Source: Hungatella sp. UBA4396 (GTDB lineage Bacteria; Bacillota; Clostridia; Lachnospirales; Lachnospiraceae). From it: 64,000 nt of DNA. Below, piece by piece: positions 15,538-23,532 of this stretch. The stretch covers positions 20,558 to 84,557 of the forward strand of contig DGRE01000057.1 in the NCBI GenBank assembly GCA_002389905.1, given 5' to 3'. Each line of letters starts with the position of its first letter. Position 1 is the first letter of the stretch. The notes beneath the pieces are model-generated. The model was not told the origin of the DNA. It did no database searches and saw only the letters and a program-made list of their open reading frames with translations. Position numbers and translations under genes: made by a program.

Positions 15538-17016
15538 ATGTACAAAAGGATATCCGACTATATCAGACGGAACCGGCTGTTTGCGACCGGAGACCGGGTC
15601 ATTGCGGCCCTCTCCGGGGGCGCCGATTCGGTCTTTCTTCTTATGGTCCTAAATGAGTTAAAAGAGGAACTGGGGCTTACGCTGAAGGCCATCCATGTCC
15701 ACCATGGCCTGCGGGGGGAGGAAGCAGACCGGGACAGTGAATTTTCCCGGGACCTTGCCAAAAAGCTGGGGGTGGATTTTTCCTGCATCCAGGTGGATGC
15801 GGCACGCTATGCCAGGGAAAACGGAATGTCGGTAGAGGAAGCCGGACGCCACCTGCGCTATGAAATTTTTGAAAAGGAACGGCTGGACTTTGGGGGGATG
15901 AAGATTGCAGTGGCCCACCATGCAGATGACCAGGCGGAGACCATTCTTTACAATCTGTTCCGGGGAACCGGGTTAAAGGGGCTTGGGGGAATGCGTCCTG
16001 TAAGGGATCATATTGTCCGCCCTCTTTTGTGTGTCAGCAAAGAGGAGATTCTTGCATATCTAAAAGAAAATGGGATATCTTATTGTGAGGACTCTACCAA
16101 TGCTTTGGAGGACTATGCCAGAAACCGCATCCGCAGCAGGATTCTGCCCCAGATCAGGGAGCAGATCAACAGCCGTGCGGATGAAAATATTCTCCATGCG
16201 GGAGAAATGGCGGCAAAGGCCGATGCTTACTTAGAAAAGCAGGCAAAGAAGCTTTTGGACTGCCTGGGAGCCTGGGAATCGGATGAAGACGGCAAAGTGA
16301 CAGGCTGCGGGATTTCGGCAAAAGCTCTTTCAGAGGAAGAGGAAATCATCAGAAGCTATGTCATCCGTGCCATGATCCGGTCTGTCCGGGACTCTATGAA
16401 GGATATTACCATGAACCATGTGGAAAGCGCAGCAGCGCTTCTTTTTACGCAGACAGGCAAGCGCGTGGACCTTCCCGGGGGCCTGACGGCAGTGCGTAAC
16501 CCGGAGGAATTGTGGATAAAAGGGAAGAGTCGGAAGGCTTTTGGGGAAAAGGAAGGAGAAGTTTTGCTTCCTGAAGTGGATTTTAAGGTATTTTCCTACA
16601 AAAAAGGCCAGGAAATTCCCAAAAACGGGTATACGAAATGGTTTGATTATGATAAAATCAATAGTACGCTTTCTGTAAGGTATCGGGAAACCGGAGATTA
16701 CATCACGCTGGCCGGAGGCGGAAGAAAGTCCGTCAAGTCCTTTATGATTGATGAAAAGGTTCCCAGGGAGGAACGGGGTAAAATACCCATGGTAGCAGAC
16801 GGCTCCCATGTCCTCTGGGTAATCGGATACCGGATCAGTGAATATTATAAGATTACAGACGATACCCATACAGTCATACAAATGCAGATAGACGGAGGGA
16901 ACACCCTCCGGGCATACTATTATGCCCAGAATACAGGGCAGGAAAGAGGAAGCGCCCTCCGGGCATACCATTATGCCCCAAATGCGGGGCAGGAAAGAGG
17001 AAAACACAATGGATGA
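15538..17016 (+). CDS. tilS: tRNA(Ile)-lysidine synthase
   Basis: A 492-residue enzyme that converts the wobble C34 of tRNA-Ile(CAU) to lysidine with ATP and lysine. The PP-loop ATPase motif SGGADS is at residues 26-31, HHGLRGEEAD and the AHHADDQAET motif follow, and the C-terminal TilS domain contains RYRETGDYI. The ATG at 15538 has an AAAGGTGG site; upstream in-frame ATG codons do not. The last ~36 residues are unusual: two copies of a 17-residue unit (LRAYYYAQNTGQERG and LRAYHYAPNAGQERG) encoded by a 51-bp DNA repeat also found at 26460. The stop overlaps the hpt start by 8 bases. Confidence 0.95.
   Translation: MYKRISDYIRRNRLFATGDRVIAALSGGADSVFLLMVLNELKEELGLTLKAIHVHHGLRGEEADRDSEFSRDLAKKLGVDFSCIQVDAARYARENGMSVEEAGRHLRYEIFEKERLDFGGMKIAVAHHADDQAETILYNLFRGTGLKGLGGMRPVRDHIVRPLLCVSKEEILAYLKENGISYCEDSTNALEDYARNRIRSRILPQIREQINSRADENILHAGEMAAKADAYLEKQAKKLLDCLGAWESDEDGKVTGCGISAKALSEEEEIIRSYVIRAMIRSVRDSMKDITMNHVESAAALLFTQTGKRVDLPGGLTAVRNPEELWIKGKSRKAFGEKEGEVLLPEVDFKVFSYKKGQEIPKNGYTKWFDYDKINSTLSVRYRETGDYITLAGGGRKSVKSFMIDEKVPREERGKIPMVADGSHVLWVIGYRISEYYKITDDTHTVIQMQIDGGNTLRAYYYAQNTGQERGSALRAYHYAPNAGQERGKHNG
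16901..17002 (+). repeat. two tandem 51-bp repeat units inside the end of tilS
   Basis: Units at 16901-16951 and 16952-17002 are nearly identical. Each holds CCCTCCGGGCATA, a TATGCCC arm that pairs with GGGCATA across a 4-base loop, and the tail GGGCAGGAAAGAGGAA. The same unit, also as a tandem pair, occurs at 26460-26561. The 51-base length keeps the tilS frame. The AAAGAGGA tail of the second copy acts as the ribosome binding site of hpt. Confidence 0.9.
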
Positions 17017-17536
17017 TAAGATACGCACACTGCTTTCAGAGGAAGAGGTTGCACAGAGAACAAAGGAAATCGCTGAGATAATCAGCAGGGATTATGAAGG
17101 AAAGCCCCTTCACTTAATCTGTATCTTAAAGGGAGGCGTTTTCTTTACCTGTGAGCTTGCCAAGAGAATCAGCATTCCCATTACCATGGACTTTATGTCC
17201 GTGTCCAGCTACGGAGCCGGAACGGTATCCAGCGGAATCGTAAGGATTGTCAAGGATCTTGATGAGACCATAGAAGGAAAAGATGTATTGATTGTAGAAG
17301 ACATTATCGATTCCGGCAATACCTTATCCTATTTGATCGAGGTGTTAAAGCAGAGGAATCCAAACAGCATTGAGCTGTGTACTCTTTTGGATAAGCCGGA
17401 GCGCCGGGTAAAGCAGCAGGTGAAGGTAAAATATACCTGTTTCACTGTACCTGATGAATTTATTGTAGGCTATGGCCTTGATTACAATCAGAACTACCGG
17501 AATTTACCATATATTGGAATTATAGAACAGCAATAA
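17009..17536 (+). CDS. hpt: hypoxanthine phosphoribosyltransferase
   Basis: A 175-residue purine salvage enzyme that makes IMP/GMP from hypoxanthine/guanine and PRPP. The PRPP-binding motif LIVEDIIDSGNT is at about residues 94-105 (E97, D98), with LICILKGGVFF near the start and VGYGLDYNQNYRNLPYIG at the end. Length is normal. The ATG at 17009 follows an AGAGGA that lies inside the 51-bp repeat, so the repeat has been recruited as its ribosome site. It overlaps tilS by 8 bases and precedes ftsH by 9, the standard tilS-hpt-ftsH order. Confidence 0.97.
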   Translation: MDDKIRTLLSEEEVAQRTKEIAEIISRDYEGKPLHLICILKGGVFFTCELAKRISIPITMDFMSVSSYGAGTVSSGIVRIVKDLDETIEGKDVLIVEDIIDSGNTLSYLIEVLKQRNPNSIELCTLLDKPERRVKQQVKVKYTCFTVPDEFIVGYGLDYNQNYRNLPYIGIIEQQ

Positions 17537-17545
17537 GGAGGCAGC

Positions 17546-19363
17546 GTGTTGAAACAACAGCAACCATTCAGAAGTTTGGGTTTTTTGCTCCTGCTGGCCG
17601 TCATTTTCATATTTGCCGTCAGCCAGACTAAAACAGGCAGCAGCATTACCAATCAGGAACTCATGCTGGCCATTGACCAGGGAACCATAGAAAAAGTGAC
17701 CATCTATATGAACGATCCCCCTCCCACGGGACGGGTGGTGTTGAACGCAGATGGCAATGCGATGGAGGCCAATGTGCCCAATGTCATTGATATTCAGGAC
17801 CGTTTGGACCGCAATGGAATTGATTATACTTTTGAAGCAGTACAGAAGGAAAACTTATTCTTAAGCATTGCCCTGCCGCTGATTCTCACGGCAACGGCTT
17901 TGGTGTTCCTGTTCATGATGATGAACGCCAGGGCAGGGGCAGGAAGCGCCAATAACAGGATGATGAACTTCGGGCGCAGCAGGGCCCATCTGGCAAAGGA
18001 TGCCAATAAGGTCAACTTCGGCAAGGTGGCAGGCCTTGAAGAGGAAAAGGAAGAACTGGAAGAGGTGGTGGATTTCTTAAAAAATCCCCAGAAGTACACC
18101 GGAGTGGGAGCCCGTATTCCCAAGGGAATCCTGCTTGTAGGACCTCCCGGAACGGGTAAGACCCTTCTTGGAAAGGCAGTGGCAGGAGAAGCCGGAGTTC
18201 CGTTTTTCTCCATTTCCGGTTCTGATTTTGTGGAAATGTTTGTGGGTGTGGGAGCTTCCAGAGTCAGGGATCTCTTTGAAGAAGGAAAAAAACATGCCCC
18301 CTGTATTATATTTATCGATGAGATCGATGCCGTTGCCCGGCGCAGAGGTACGGGCATGGGCGGAGGCCATGACGAAAGGGAACAGACCTTAAACCAGCTC
18401 CTTGTGGAGATGGATGGTTTCGGAGTTAACGAAGGAATCATCGTAATGGCTGCCACCAACCGGGTGGATATTCTGGACCCTGCTATTTTGAGGCCCGGAC
18501 GCTTTGACCGTAAGGTGGGCGTTGGAAGGCCCGATGTAAAGGGAAGAGAAGAGATTTTAAAGATCCATTCAAAAGAAAAGCCTTTGGCAGAGGATGTGGA
18601 TTTAAAGAGAGTCGCCCAGACCACTTCCGGATTTACCGGCGCGGATCTGGAAAACCTGATGAATGAAGCGGCTATCTATGCGGCCAAACAGGGAAAGAAA
18701 TACATCAATCAGGCTGATATTGAGAAGGCGTTTATAAAGGTTGGAATCGGAGCAGAGAAAAAGAGCAAGGTGGTTACGGAAAAGGAAAAGAAGATCACGG
18801 CTTACCACGAGGCAGGCCACGCAATCTTATTCCACGTGCTTCCTGATGTGGGACCGGTGCACACCGTTTCCATCATTCCTACGGGAATCGGAGCCGCCGG
18901 ATACACCATGCCCCTGCCGGAAACTGACCATATGTTTAACACCAGGGGAAAGATGCTTCAGGATATTATGGTGGGACTTGGCGGAAGAATCGCAGAGGAA
19001 ATCATTTTCGGCGATATTACCACCGGAGCCTCCCAGGATATCAAGCAGGCAACCGCCCTGGCCCGTGCCATGGTGACCCAGTACGGCATGTCCGACAAGG
19101 TGGGCATGATCAATTACGACAATGACGGAGACGAAGTCTTCATCGGCCGTGATCTGGCCCATACCAAGAACTACGGCAGCCAGGTGGCAAATACCATTGA
19201 CAACGAAGTGAAGCGGATTATTGACGAATGCTATGAAAAGGCCAGAGAGCTCATCTTAAAGCATGAGGATGTTCTCCACGAATGCAGCAAGCTTCTGATC
19301 GAGAAAGAAAAGATCGGACAGAAGGAATTTGAAGCCTTATTTCCAGCATCCGAAATAGCATAA
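17546..19363 (+). CDS. ftsH: ATP-dependent zinc metalloprotease FtsH
   Basis: A 605-residue membrane-anchored AAA+ protease that degrades misfolded and regulatory proteins. Two membrane helices lie at about 10-28 and 108-130 with a small extracellular domain between. The AAA module has Walker A GPPGTGKT at 199-206, then [10 protein letters not shown] and the second region of homology; the M41 protease has H421-E-A-G-H425. GTG at 17546 is used here; the adjacent TTG at 17549 sits better from the AAGGAGG site and is possible. The last gene of the tilS-hpt-ftsH unit, followed by a terminator. Confidence 0.97.
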   Translation: MLKQQQPFRSLGFLLLLAVIFIFAVSQTKTGSSITNQELMLAIDQGTIEKVTIYMNDPPPTGRVVLNADGNAMEANVPNVIDIQDRLDRNGIDYTFEAVQKENLFLSIALPLILTATALVFLFMMMNARAGAGSANNRMMNFGRSRAHLAKDANKVNFGKVAGLEEEKEELEEVVDFLKNPQKYTGVGARIPKGILLVGPPGTGKTLLGKAVAGEAGVPFFSISGSDFVEMFVGVGASRVRDLFEEGKKHAPCIIFIDEIDAVARRRGTGMGGGHDEREQTLNQLLVEMDGFGVNEGIIVMAATNRVDILDPAILRPGRFDRKVGVGRPDVKGREEILKIHSKEKPLAEDVDLKRVAQTTSGFTGADLENLMNEAAIYAAKQGKKYINQADIEKAFIKVGIGAEKKSKVVTEKEKKITAYHEAGHAILFHVLPDVGPVHTVSIIPTGIGAAGYTMPLPETDHMFNTRGKMLQDIMVGLGGRIAEEIIFGDITTGASQDIKQATALARAMVTQYGMSDKVGMINYDNDGDEVFIGRDLAHTKNYGSQVANTIDNEVKRIIDECYEKARELILKHEDVLHECSKLLIEKEKIGQKEFEALFPASEIA

Positions 19364-19376
19364 TTTTAACAAAACC

Positions 19377-19429
19377 AGCGCAGACCCGGTAAAATCTCTA
19401 ATTTTTATGACCTGGTCTGCGCTTTTTTT
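19377..19429 (+). terminator. terminator after ftsH
   Basis: Arms AGCGCAGACC (19377-19386) and GGTCTGCGCT (19414-19423) close a loop of 27 bases and are followed by seven T residues. Confidence 0.85.
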
Positions 19430-19515
19430 GATAGGGGAGAAAGGGATTGCAAAAATGCATAAAAATAATTATGAAAAAAACGTATGTTTGTGCACACTTA
19501 TTTTGAAGACCGTGG

Positions 19516-19628
19516 TATATTAATAAATGTAACCCCCCCCCAATACATTATATAGTTTTTGCTACACCCCATAAGAAACGAAATACCTTCTCCGAAAAAA
19601 CGGTCAGCTCCCCCGCTGGCCGTTTTTT
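19516..19628 (+). ncRNA. possible short transcript or leader ending in a terminator
   Basis: An extended -10 element (TGG then TATATT, 19516-19521) could start RNA near 19528. The stretch then has a run of nine C residues (19533-19541) and ends in a strong hairpin, AAAAAACGGTCAGC (19595-19608) with GCTGGCCGTTTTTT (19615-19628). It would give an RNA of about 100 bases, or an attenuated leader for the GH13 gene 11 bases downstream. No known RNA family was recognised and the -35 is weak. Confidence 0.35.
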
Positions 19629-19638
19629 CTAATTTTTT

Positions 19639-21783
19639 GTGAAAAAGGCGGGGTTGTATATTTGGATTGAATCGGATAGAATAGAACGTATAGATGACGA
19701 GAAAGGAAATATAAAATATATGTGCTTCCAGGCTGAGACCATAGATAGAGATGCATTATTCACTGACGAAACAGAAAGTTTCCGATTTCCGGCAGAGCCT
19801 AATGAGGGAGACGATGTAATCCTGCTTTTCCGAACCGCAAAGGATGGTGCGGACCTGGTCTGTTACATGCAGGAGGGTAAGGCGGAAGAGCTTGCCATGG
19901 AAAAGACAGATTCCGATGAATTGTTTGATTATTATGAATATAGATTAACGGCAGTAAACGACAAAATCAGCTACAGCTTTAAGGTGGTAAAGGGCGGAGA
20001 GGTCTGTTATTACAACAGGCTTGGACCTTCCGATCAGAATACGGCAGGCTTTCAATTCCGCATTGTGCCCGGCTTTTCCACGCCGGATTGGGCCAAAGGG
20101 GCTGTCATGTACCAGATCTATGTGGACCGGTTCTGCAACGGAGACGAGAGCAATGACGTGGTGGATGGAGAGTATATCTACATCGGCAGGCCGGTGACCA
20201 GGGTAGAGGACTGGGAAAAGTATCCCAATCAGATGGATGTGGGGTATTTTTACGGCGGAGATTTACAGGGAGTGTGGGATAAGCTGGATTACTTGAAAAA
20301 TCTGGGTGTGGATGTGATTTACTTTAACCCCATTTTCGTGTCGCCTTCCAACCATAAATATGACTGCCAGGACTACGATTACATTGATCCCCACTACGGC
20401 GTTATCGTAAAGGACGGAGGCCGGACTGTGGAGCCGGGGACCATGGATAACAGCCGTGCGGAAAAATACATGATACGGACCACGGACAAAGAGAATTTAG
20501 AGGGAAGCAATGCATTTTTTGCCCGGTTTGTAGAAGAGGTACATAACCGGGGGATGAAAGTGATTTTAGACGGTGTGTTCAATCACTGCGGTTCCTTTAA
20601 TAAGTGGCTGGATGGAGAGCGGATTTATGAGATGTCCGGGAATTATGAGCCGGGAGCTTACGTGTCAAAGGATAGCCCTTACCGAACCTTTTTTAAGTTT
20701 TACAATGAAGAGGCGTGGCCGTACAACAGCTCCTATGACGGCTGGTGGGGCCATTCTACCCTGCCCAAACTCAACTATGAGGATTCTCCTATTCTTTATG
20801 ATTACACCATGTGCATTGCCCGGAAATGGGTTTCTGCACCCTATAACGTGGATGGCTGGCGCCTTGATGTGGCGGCTGACCTGGGCCACAGCAGCGAATA
20901 CAATCACAAATTCTGGAGAGATTTCCGCCGGGTGGTGAAGGAAGCCAACCCGGAGGCCATTGTGCTGGCAGAGCATTACGGTGACCCTTCCGGCTGGCTC
21001 CAGGGAGACCAGTGGGATACAGTCATGAATTACGATGCCTTTATGGAGCCTGTCACCTGGTTTTTAACGGGCTTGGAAAAGCACAGCGATGAAAGCAACC
21101 CCCAGCTTTTCGGTGACGGGGAAAGCTTTTTCATGTCCATGAAGTACCACATGAGCCGTATGATGGGAGGTTCCATTCTGGTGGCCATGAATGAACTGTC
21201 AAACCACGACCATTCCCGTTTTCTGACCAGAACCAATGGCCAGGTGGGCAGAATCTCCACCCTCGGACCTGAGGCGGCTTCTGAAGGCATTAACTACGGC
21301 ATATTCAGGGAAGCGGTCATGATCCAGATGACCTGGCCCGGCGCTCCCACCATTTACTACGGAGACGAGGCCGGAGTCTGCGGCTGGACCGACCCTGACA
21401 ACCGCAGAACCTACCCTTGGGGCAAAGAGGACTTGGAGCTGGTGGAATTCCACCGGTATATGACAGAGCTTCACCACAGTCTGTCTGCTTTGCGGCTGGG
21501 GTCCTTAAAGCAGCTTCTGGCAGGATACCATCTGATTGCCTACGGCAGGTTTTACGGAGATAACATCTGTGCTGTAGCGGTCAACAGCCTTGATAAAGAC
21601 CGGACCGTGACTATTCCCGTCTGGCAGCTTGGCTTAAAGGATGGAGAGACCATGTCCCGCTATATGCTGACTTATGAAAATGGTTACAATGTGGGTAAGG
21701 TTACTTATGAAGTGGAGAAGGGTCAGATCACCGTTGACATGCCGGCAATCAGCTCTGTTCTTCTGGTGGCGGACCGGGAATAA
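19639..21783 (+). CDS. GH13 alpha-glycosidase (neopullulanase/cyclomaltodextrinase type)
   Basis: A 714-residue alpha-amylase-family enzyme. An N-terminal beta domain (about 1-145) precedes a TIM barrel with all four GH13 motifs: DGVFNH (D311), GWRLDVA with nucleophile D410, VLAEHYGDP with acid/base E445, and LSNHDHSR with D524; a C-terminal beta domain follows. There is no signal peptide, so it probably acts inside the cell on maltodextrins or cyclodextrins. The GTG at 19639 lacks a good ribosome site and follows a terminator hairpin closely; an in-frame TTG at 19654 after AAAGGCGGGG is an alternative. It stands alone between ftsH and tRNA-Tyr. Confidence 0.9.
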   Translation: MKKAGLYIWIESDRIERIDDEKGNIKYMCFQAETIDRDALFTDETESFRFPAEPNEGDDVILLFRTAKDGADLVCYMQEGKAEELAMEKTDSDELFDYYEYRLTAVNDKISYSFKVVKGGEVCYYNRLGPSDQNTAGFQFRIVPGFSTPDWAKGAVMYQIYVDRFCNGDESNDVVDGEYIYIGRPVTRVEDWEKYPNQMDVGYFYGGDLQGVWDKLDYLKNLGVDVIYFNPIFVSPSNHKYDCQDYDYIDPHYGVIVKDGGRTVEPGTMDNSRAEKYMIRTTDKENLEGSNAFFARFVEEVHNRGMKVILDGVFNHCGSFNKWLDGERIYEMSGNYEPGAYVSKDSPYRTFFKFYNEEAWPYNSSYDGWWGHSTLPKLNYEDSPILYDYTMCIARKWVSAPYNVDGWRLDVAADLGHSSEYNHKFWRDFRRVVKEANPEAIVLAEHYGDPSGWLQGDQWDTVMNYDAFMEPVTWFLTGLEKHSDESNPQLFGDGESFFMSMKYHMSRMMGGSILVAMNELSNHDHSRFLTRTNGQVGRISTLGPEAASEGINYGIFREAVMIQMTWPGAPTIYYGDEAGVCGWTDPDNRRTYPWGKEDLELVEFHRYMTELHHSLSALRLGSLKQLLAGYHLIAYGRFYGDNICAVAVNSLDKDRTVTIPVWQLGLKDGETMSRYMLTYENGYNVGKVTYEVEKGQITVDMPAISSVLLVADRE

Positions 21784-21822
21784 AATCCTGAATTTGGAAC
21801 TTGGATTTTTTTCAAAAAAACC

Positions 21823-21851
21823 TTGATTTTTTCATGTCCCTATGGTAAAAT
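21823..21851 (+). promoter_or_regulatory. promoter for tRNA-Tyr
   Basis: TTGATT at 21823-21828, a 17-base spacer and TAAAAT at 21846-21851 with a TG extension, 24 bases ahead of the tRNA. Confidence 0.75.
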
Positions 21852-21875
21852 TACGCTTGCTTGACAAAAAAGCAT

Positions 21876-21957
21876 GGGCGGATTCCCGAGCGGCCAAAGG
21901 GGGCAGACTGTAAATCTGTTGTCGACGACTTCGAAGGTTCGAATCCTTCTCCGCCCA
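21876..21957 (+). tRNA. tRNA-Tyr (GTA)
   Basis: Acceptor arms GGGCGGA (21876-21882) and TCCGCCC (21950-21956) pair fully. The anticodon stem CAGA/TCTG encloses CTGTAAA, anticodon GTA. The long variable arm fits a class II tRNA. The discriminator is A21957; CCA is not encoded. Confidence 0.96.
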
Positions 21958-21980
21958 GTTCATAGGAATTGGAATCATAA

Positions 21981-22030
21981 AAAACATCCTTTTAAAACGG
22001 CATGGAAGCCGGGGGAAAAGGATGTTTTTT
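21981..22030 (+). terminator. terminator after tRNA-Tyr
   Basis: Arms AAAACATCCTTTT (21981-21993) and AAAAGGATGTTTT (22016-22028), with a small inner GGC/GCC pairing, end in a T-run. The 5' A-run means it could also serve the convergent methyltransferase gene. Confidence 0.85.
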
Positions 22031-22066
22031 GCTGTACCATGGAAGATTATCTCTCCGCTTAAATAA

Positions 22067-22867
22067 TTATGAGTTTTTCTTATAGGCATACATGCCCAGC
22101 CGGTTATTGGTCATATACATAACCGGAACCAGCAGTTTTTTCACTCCGGGAAGCAGATGACGCATCTCATCGGTGAAGTTGATGAGGCCGATCTGCCTGA
22201 TTCCAGGGCAGAGGTGTGTCACTTCACTGCCATCCTTAACGCCCCAATGAAACTGAGCCCCGGTCTTTCGAACCGTATCATGAACGCCTCCTTTGTTCAC
22301 CAGTCCCTTGTACAGCAGATCAAAGTGGGCTTCAAACCGGTCAAAGCCTCTGGTCAATATTTCAAGGAGCTGGGCGACTTCCCTTTCGTGGAGATACATC
22401 AGCATGCCCTCGGAAATAATCAGAAGGTGCTTGCTGTTTGTTTCCACTTCCTGTGTCCAGCTGGGGTCCAGGGCGGATTTGGAAATGTCTTTCACGCGGG
22501 GGTGATCTTCAAAAAACAGTTTGCGCTGCTCAATCACCTCAGGGAAATCCAGGTTATACCACATTATTTTTCCATTATCTACCCGGGAAAAACGGGTATC
22601 CAGCCCGCAGCCAACCGATACCACGGTGCATTCGGGATGCCGCCTGATAAATGCCCTCGCCTGATTGTCCATCATCTTGGCCCGGGCCAGAACACCGTAA
22701 TAGGACATAATGCCGCTGTCAAACTTAGAGAAATCGTAGTCTATTTCTGCCACCATCTCCGCTGCCTTTTGGTCGTTAAGGACAGGAGCAGTACCTGCCG
22801 CGTCTTTTGCCCGTATGTAAAGAGTGATCAGAAGCGTCTCCATGACGCCGTCGAGTTTTACCGCCAT
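22067..22867 (-). CDS. SAM-dependent methyltransferase, leucine carboxyl methyltransferase family
   Basis: A 266-residue class I methyltransferase. Motif I is CTVVSVGCGLDTRFSR, followed by MWYNLDFPEVIEQRK and LLIISEGMLMYL, the pattern of the LCM/TcmP-type O-methyltransferases often annotated as polyketide or small-molecule methyltransferases. The substrate is unknown. The ATG at 22867 is chosen because GGGGAGG lies 7 bases away; the upstream ATGs at 22873 and 22885 are too close to that site or include it. Its promoter overlaps a small inverted repeat, so it is probably controlled by a dedicated repressor not present next to it. Confidence 0.82.
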   Translation of the reverse strand: MAVKLDGVMETLLITLYIRAKDAAGTAPVLNDQKAAEMVAEIDYDFSKFDSGIMSYYGVLARAKMMDNQARAFIRRHPECTVVSVGCGLDTRFSRVDNGKIMWYNLDFPEVIEQRKLFFEDHPRVKDISKSALDPSWTQEVETNSKHLLIISEGMLMYLHEREVAQLLEILTRGFDRFEAHFDLLYKGLVNKGGVHDTVRKTGAQFHWGVKDGSEVTHLCPGIRQIGLINFTDEMRHLLPGVKKLLVPVMYMTNNRLGMYAYKKNS

Positions 22868-22904
22868 ATTCATACCTCCCCGCATATATTATGCATTATT
22901 AAAT

Positions 22905-22948
22905 GGTTAGCTCAGACTAACTATACGCTTTAGCATTCTGTTTGTCAA
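22905..22948 (-). promoter_or_regulatory. methyltransferase promoter with downstream inverted repeat
   Basis: On the minus strand TTGACA (22943-22948), 17 bases, TATAGT (22920-22925). Directly after the -10 is GTTAG-N6-CTAAC (22906-22921), an inverted repeat placed where a repressor would block the start of transcription. Confidence 0.65.
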
Positions 22949-22973
22949 GGGTCAATGATAATTTCAATATAAA

Positions 22974-23003
22974 AAGCCGGTTCAGCAAAAACTGAACCGG
23001 CTT
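22974..23003 (-). terminator. terminator after the superoxide reductase gene
   Basis: A perfect 12-bp stem (22974-22985 with 22992-23003, AAGCCGGTTCAG) with loop CAAAAA; on the minus strand it runs into TTTTTATA. Confidence 0.9.
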
Positions 23004-23013
23004 CCCACGTTTT

Positions 23014-23406
23014 TTAAGCCTCTGCCTTCCAAAAGCCATGAAGGTTGCAGTAAGCGAAAGCGGCCTTTGGAGAGTCTCCCTTTTCCAGGGTAAAGCAGGC
23101 TTTGGGCTCGCAGTCGGGGGTTAAGTTTACCCTCATAATGCCTCCGGCCTCGGTCTGAAGACAGACCCAGGTGATATTGTGCTCCTCGGACATGGGGTGG
23201 AATACGCTTCCCACCTTTACGGTCACGTGTTCTCCGTCTGTTTCAATGAGCGGAACATGCTTTTCTGAAGCGCCGTCGGAAGTGTTGGGTTCCATCACTT
23301 CAAAGGGCTTTAAGCTGTCGGGAAGGGCTGCATTGGGGGTTCCTAAGATTACTTCCAGAATAACATTGCGGTTTTTGTCAGTCAAAAATACAGGTTCATG
23401 TTTCAT
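23014..23406 (-). CDS. superoxide reductase (desulfoferrodoxin family, no rubredoxin-type centre)
   Basis: A 130-residue protein that reduces superoxide to peroxide at a non-haem iron. The catalytic domain has E48-K-H50 (SEKHVPLIE), H70 and H76 (GSVFHPMSEEHN), C120 and H123 (YCNLHGFW), the full ligand set of the family. The N-terminal ~37 residues correspond to the desulforedoxin-like domain but contain no cysteine, so the Cys4 iron centre cannot form; this is the class III-like arrangement. It implies an anaerobe that meets oxygen. GGAGGA precedes the ATG. A single-gene unit with its own terminator. Confidence 0.92.
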   Translation of the reverse strand: MKHEPVFLTDKNRNVILEVILGTPNAALPDSLKPFEVMEPNTSDGASEKHVPLIETDGEHVTVKVGSVFHPMSEEHNITWVCLQTEAGGIMRVNLTPDCEPKACFTLEKGDSPKAAFAYCNLHGFWKAEA

Positions 23407-23492
23407 GAGGTCCTCCGATCATAAAAGCTTCTATATATAAATATAAAGCTGTTTTCATTTCCTTATCAGATTTCCCCAATGAAGGCGGAACC

Positions 23493-23501
23493 ATTATACC
23501 A
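23493..23501 (-). promoter_or_regulatory. extended -10 promoter of the superoxide reductase gene
   Basis: Read on the minus strand: a TGG extension followed by a perfect TATAAT at 23493-23498. No -35 at good spacing was seen; a TTGATA lies 22 bases upstream. Confidence 0.5.
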
Positions 23502-23532
23502 TGTTTTTCCATCATAAAAATATCAAACCTTT

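Noticed and set aside
22868..22885. Upstream ATG codons at 22885 and 22873 for the methyltransferase.
   Set aside because: The 22885 start would include the GGGGAGG site in the coding region and 22873 is one base from it; 22867 has normal spacing.
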